DNA of 55,867 nt from Planctomycetota bacterium. GTDB taxonomy: Bacteria; Planctomycetota; Planctomycetia; Pirellulales; PLA5. Position numbers and translations under genes: made by a program. Under the pieces are notes generated by a model. The model had not been told where the DNA came from. It searched no databases and saw only the letters and a list, made by a program, of their open reading frames with translations. Shown piece after piece: positions 54,859 through 55,867 of this stretch; within the stretch, counting starts at the first letter, position 1, and each line of letters begins with the position of its first letter. Location: contig QEVJ01000026.1 of assembly GCA_003576845.1 (NCBI GenBank), positions 1 to 55,867 of the forward strand, in the 5' to 3' direction.

Positions 54859-54950
54859 ACGCGGACCAACCTACCCGAAGCCGCGAAAACGCCCAAGATC
54901 AGTTTCGGGGCGGTAAACAATGACGTCCGGATTAGTTGCACACGACGAGT

Positions 54951-55421
54951 TCATGGTATGTAGCGTTTTGTAATTTGGCGCGTTTCTACATCGCTATAGA
55001 GTTTTGCCCTAGCATATAAACCAGCGAAGTAATGCTCCTCGGCACATACCACGGCGGCTGGCGCAGCCAAGTATTCGCCAGGCAGTAGACCGCCCGTCGT
55101 AACGCCATTTCTGATTTCATCCGCATTAACAGCATAATGCTCTGCAAGGACAAGCCCGCTAACCGGCCCGGCGAAACGTACCAGAAGGTTACCATCCTTC
55201 ATCGGAACGACCTTAAAGTCGGGTGCTCGTCGAACAACCTCCGTCAATGTCGCCTCATAATCCGAATCCGACCGAGGCACTGTTGAATCGGAAAACACAA
55301 CCGTGCCACATTTGTAAACGACAAACGCTCTTGCATCACCAGTATACGTTCGCATTCGCTCTAGAATTGTGCCCACGTCTTCGACGTTACTCGGTTTCCA
55401 AAATGGTTGTGGTAAGTCCAT
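54951..55421 (-). CDS. Hypothetical protein, AT-richer than surroundings
   Basis: 156 residues from ATG 55421 with GGAGG 6 nt upstream. The frame stays open to 55616, but that part is repeat element A. It is a compact alpha/beta protein (TILERMRTYTGDARAFVVYK, KVVPMKDGNLLVRFAGPVSG, LAAPAAVVCAEEHYFAGLY) without signal peptide or membrane span. Base composition near the 3' end is lower in GC than neighbours, and the gene lies between two nearly identical repeat copies, which fits acquisition. An immunity-like or stress protein is conceivable but unsupported. Confidence 0.65.
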   Translation of the reverse strand: MDLPQPFWKPSNVEDVGTILERMRTYTGDARAFVVYKCGTVVFSDSTVPRSDSDYEATLTEVVRRAPDFKVVPMKDGNLLVRFAGPVSGLVLAEHYAVNADEIRNGVTTGGLLPGEYLAAPAAVVCAEEHYFAGLYARAKLYSDVETRQITKRYIP

Positions 55422-55446
55422 CGTCGTCCTCCAATCATCTCTCGCC

Positions 55447-55606
55447 GGGTGCCACTGCTGGCTTGTCCAGCAGTGCGAAAGCGGCGAACTCATGACCATC
55501 GAGAAGGTTGCTTTCGACGCTCCATTATCGATGCGGTTTGCGGACGCTTCGAGAGTGGCCAGTCCAACGGCTCGTCGCACAGCTGGACAAGCCAGCAGTG
55601 GGACCC
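55447..55606. repeat. Inverted-repeat element family A, long form, copy 4
   Basis: 160 bp, ends GGGTGCCACTGCTGG..CCAGCAGTGGGACCC. The core closely matches copy 3, including ATCGAGAAGGTTGCTTTCGA. Confidence 0.85.
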
Positions 55607-55612
55607 TGCGTC

Positions 55613-55867
55613 TCATTCCCCCATCCGTCGCGCCTGCTCCATCACGTCATCGTACGTGAGCTTCACCCGCGGTACCGGCGCCGCGTCGGGGTCCGCGGTG
55701 CTGCGGCGACGTTGGCTTTGGAGCAGGTCGACTTCGTCTTCGAGGGCCGCGAGCCAGTCGGGCACGTCGAGGCCGGCCCCCGTCGGCTCGGCCGTCAGTT
55801 CCGCAATCTCCTGAGTGAGTTGCACGAATGCGGACCCGCCTTCGTCGGGCTGAGCGCGGCGCGCCTC
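55613..55867 (-). CDS. Partial CDS, C-terminal part of an uncharacterised protein
   Basis: On the minus strand the frame is open from the window edge (first codon at 55867) to the stop at 55613, giving the last ~84 residues. A GTG at 55825 could also be a start for a 70-residue protein. The sequence is acidic then basic (DVPDWLAALEDEVDLLQSQR, VKLTYDDVMEQARRMGE) with no recognised domain. The stop lies 6 bases from repeat element copy 4. Confidence 0.5.
   Translation of the reverse strand, partial: EARRAQPDEGGSAFVQLTQEIAELTAEPTGAGLDVPDWLAALEDEVDLLQSQRRRSTADPDAAPVPRVKLTYDDVMEQARRMGE

Noticed and set aside
54861-54941. N-terminal extension of the small coiled-coil frame
   Set aside because: No ribosome-binding site and no coiled-coil continuity; ATG 54858 starts the regular heptad pattern.

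Overview
The window looks like a chromosomal segment of a GC-rich planctomycete, most likely Pirellulales-like. The support is a secreted PVC-type heme-binding protein with a CXXCH site, a Tat-exported glycoside-hydrolase-like protein, many small dispersed palindromic repeats, an orphan mraZ, and a compact flhA-flhF-flhG-fliA flagellar cluster. The taxonomic call is inference; no rRNA is present.

Positions 1-19,900 read as the right end of an integrated element abutting a tRNA-Leu gene. From left to right it carries a phage-tail-like pair (a LamG/sialidase protein cut by the window edge and a C1q-like beta-rich protein) and two adjacent miniature kinase-like proteins. A four-gene restriction/defence-like cluster follows: a PLD-nuclease/SNF2-type helicase, a type ISP-like adenine methyltransferase, a small double winged-helix protein and a 1070-residue protein of unknown family. 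The end of the element is a replication/integration module: two AlpA-like regulators, a primase/helicase, a TubC-N-like zinc-ribbon protein and a tyrosine recombinase. The recombinase reading frame runs through the tRNA terminator and the tRNA-Leu gene itself. Whether all of 1-19,900 is one element cannot be decided, because the left end lies outside the window.

Positions 19,896-20,070 hold tRNA-Leu(UAA) and tRNA-Ile2(CAU) on the minus strand. Next come a gene-poor 730 bp, mraZ without its usual partner, and a zinc-ribbon membrane protein. A convergent type II restriction-modification pair follows: the methyltransferase on plus, and a PD-(D/E)XK endonuclease on minus whose start overlaps the stop of the flagellar sigma factor gene fliA. 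The minus-strand flagellar cluster (flhA, flhF, flhG, a small membrane protein, fliA, endonuclease) runs from 30.8 to 23.9 kb.

Positions 31-56 kb are ordinary chromosomal genes: secreted planctomycete proteins, a PIN-domain protein, a TPR-redoxin fusion, a PLP aminotransferase, an LptF/LptG-like permease, aat, hisI, a secretin-domain protein, an inositol oxygenase, rsfS, a large PVC-type heme protein, a GNAT protein, a Lon-substrate-binding-domain protein and priA. This part is studded with at least four palindromic repeat families. One sits partly inside priA and another reads into a small coiled-coil gene. A C-rich heptad tract also recurs immediately before start codons at five loci, four of which have no visible Shine-Dalgarno sequence.
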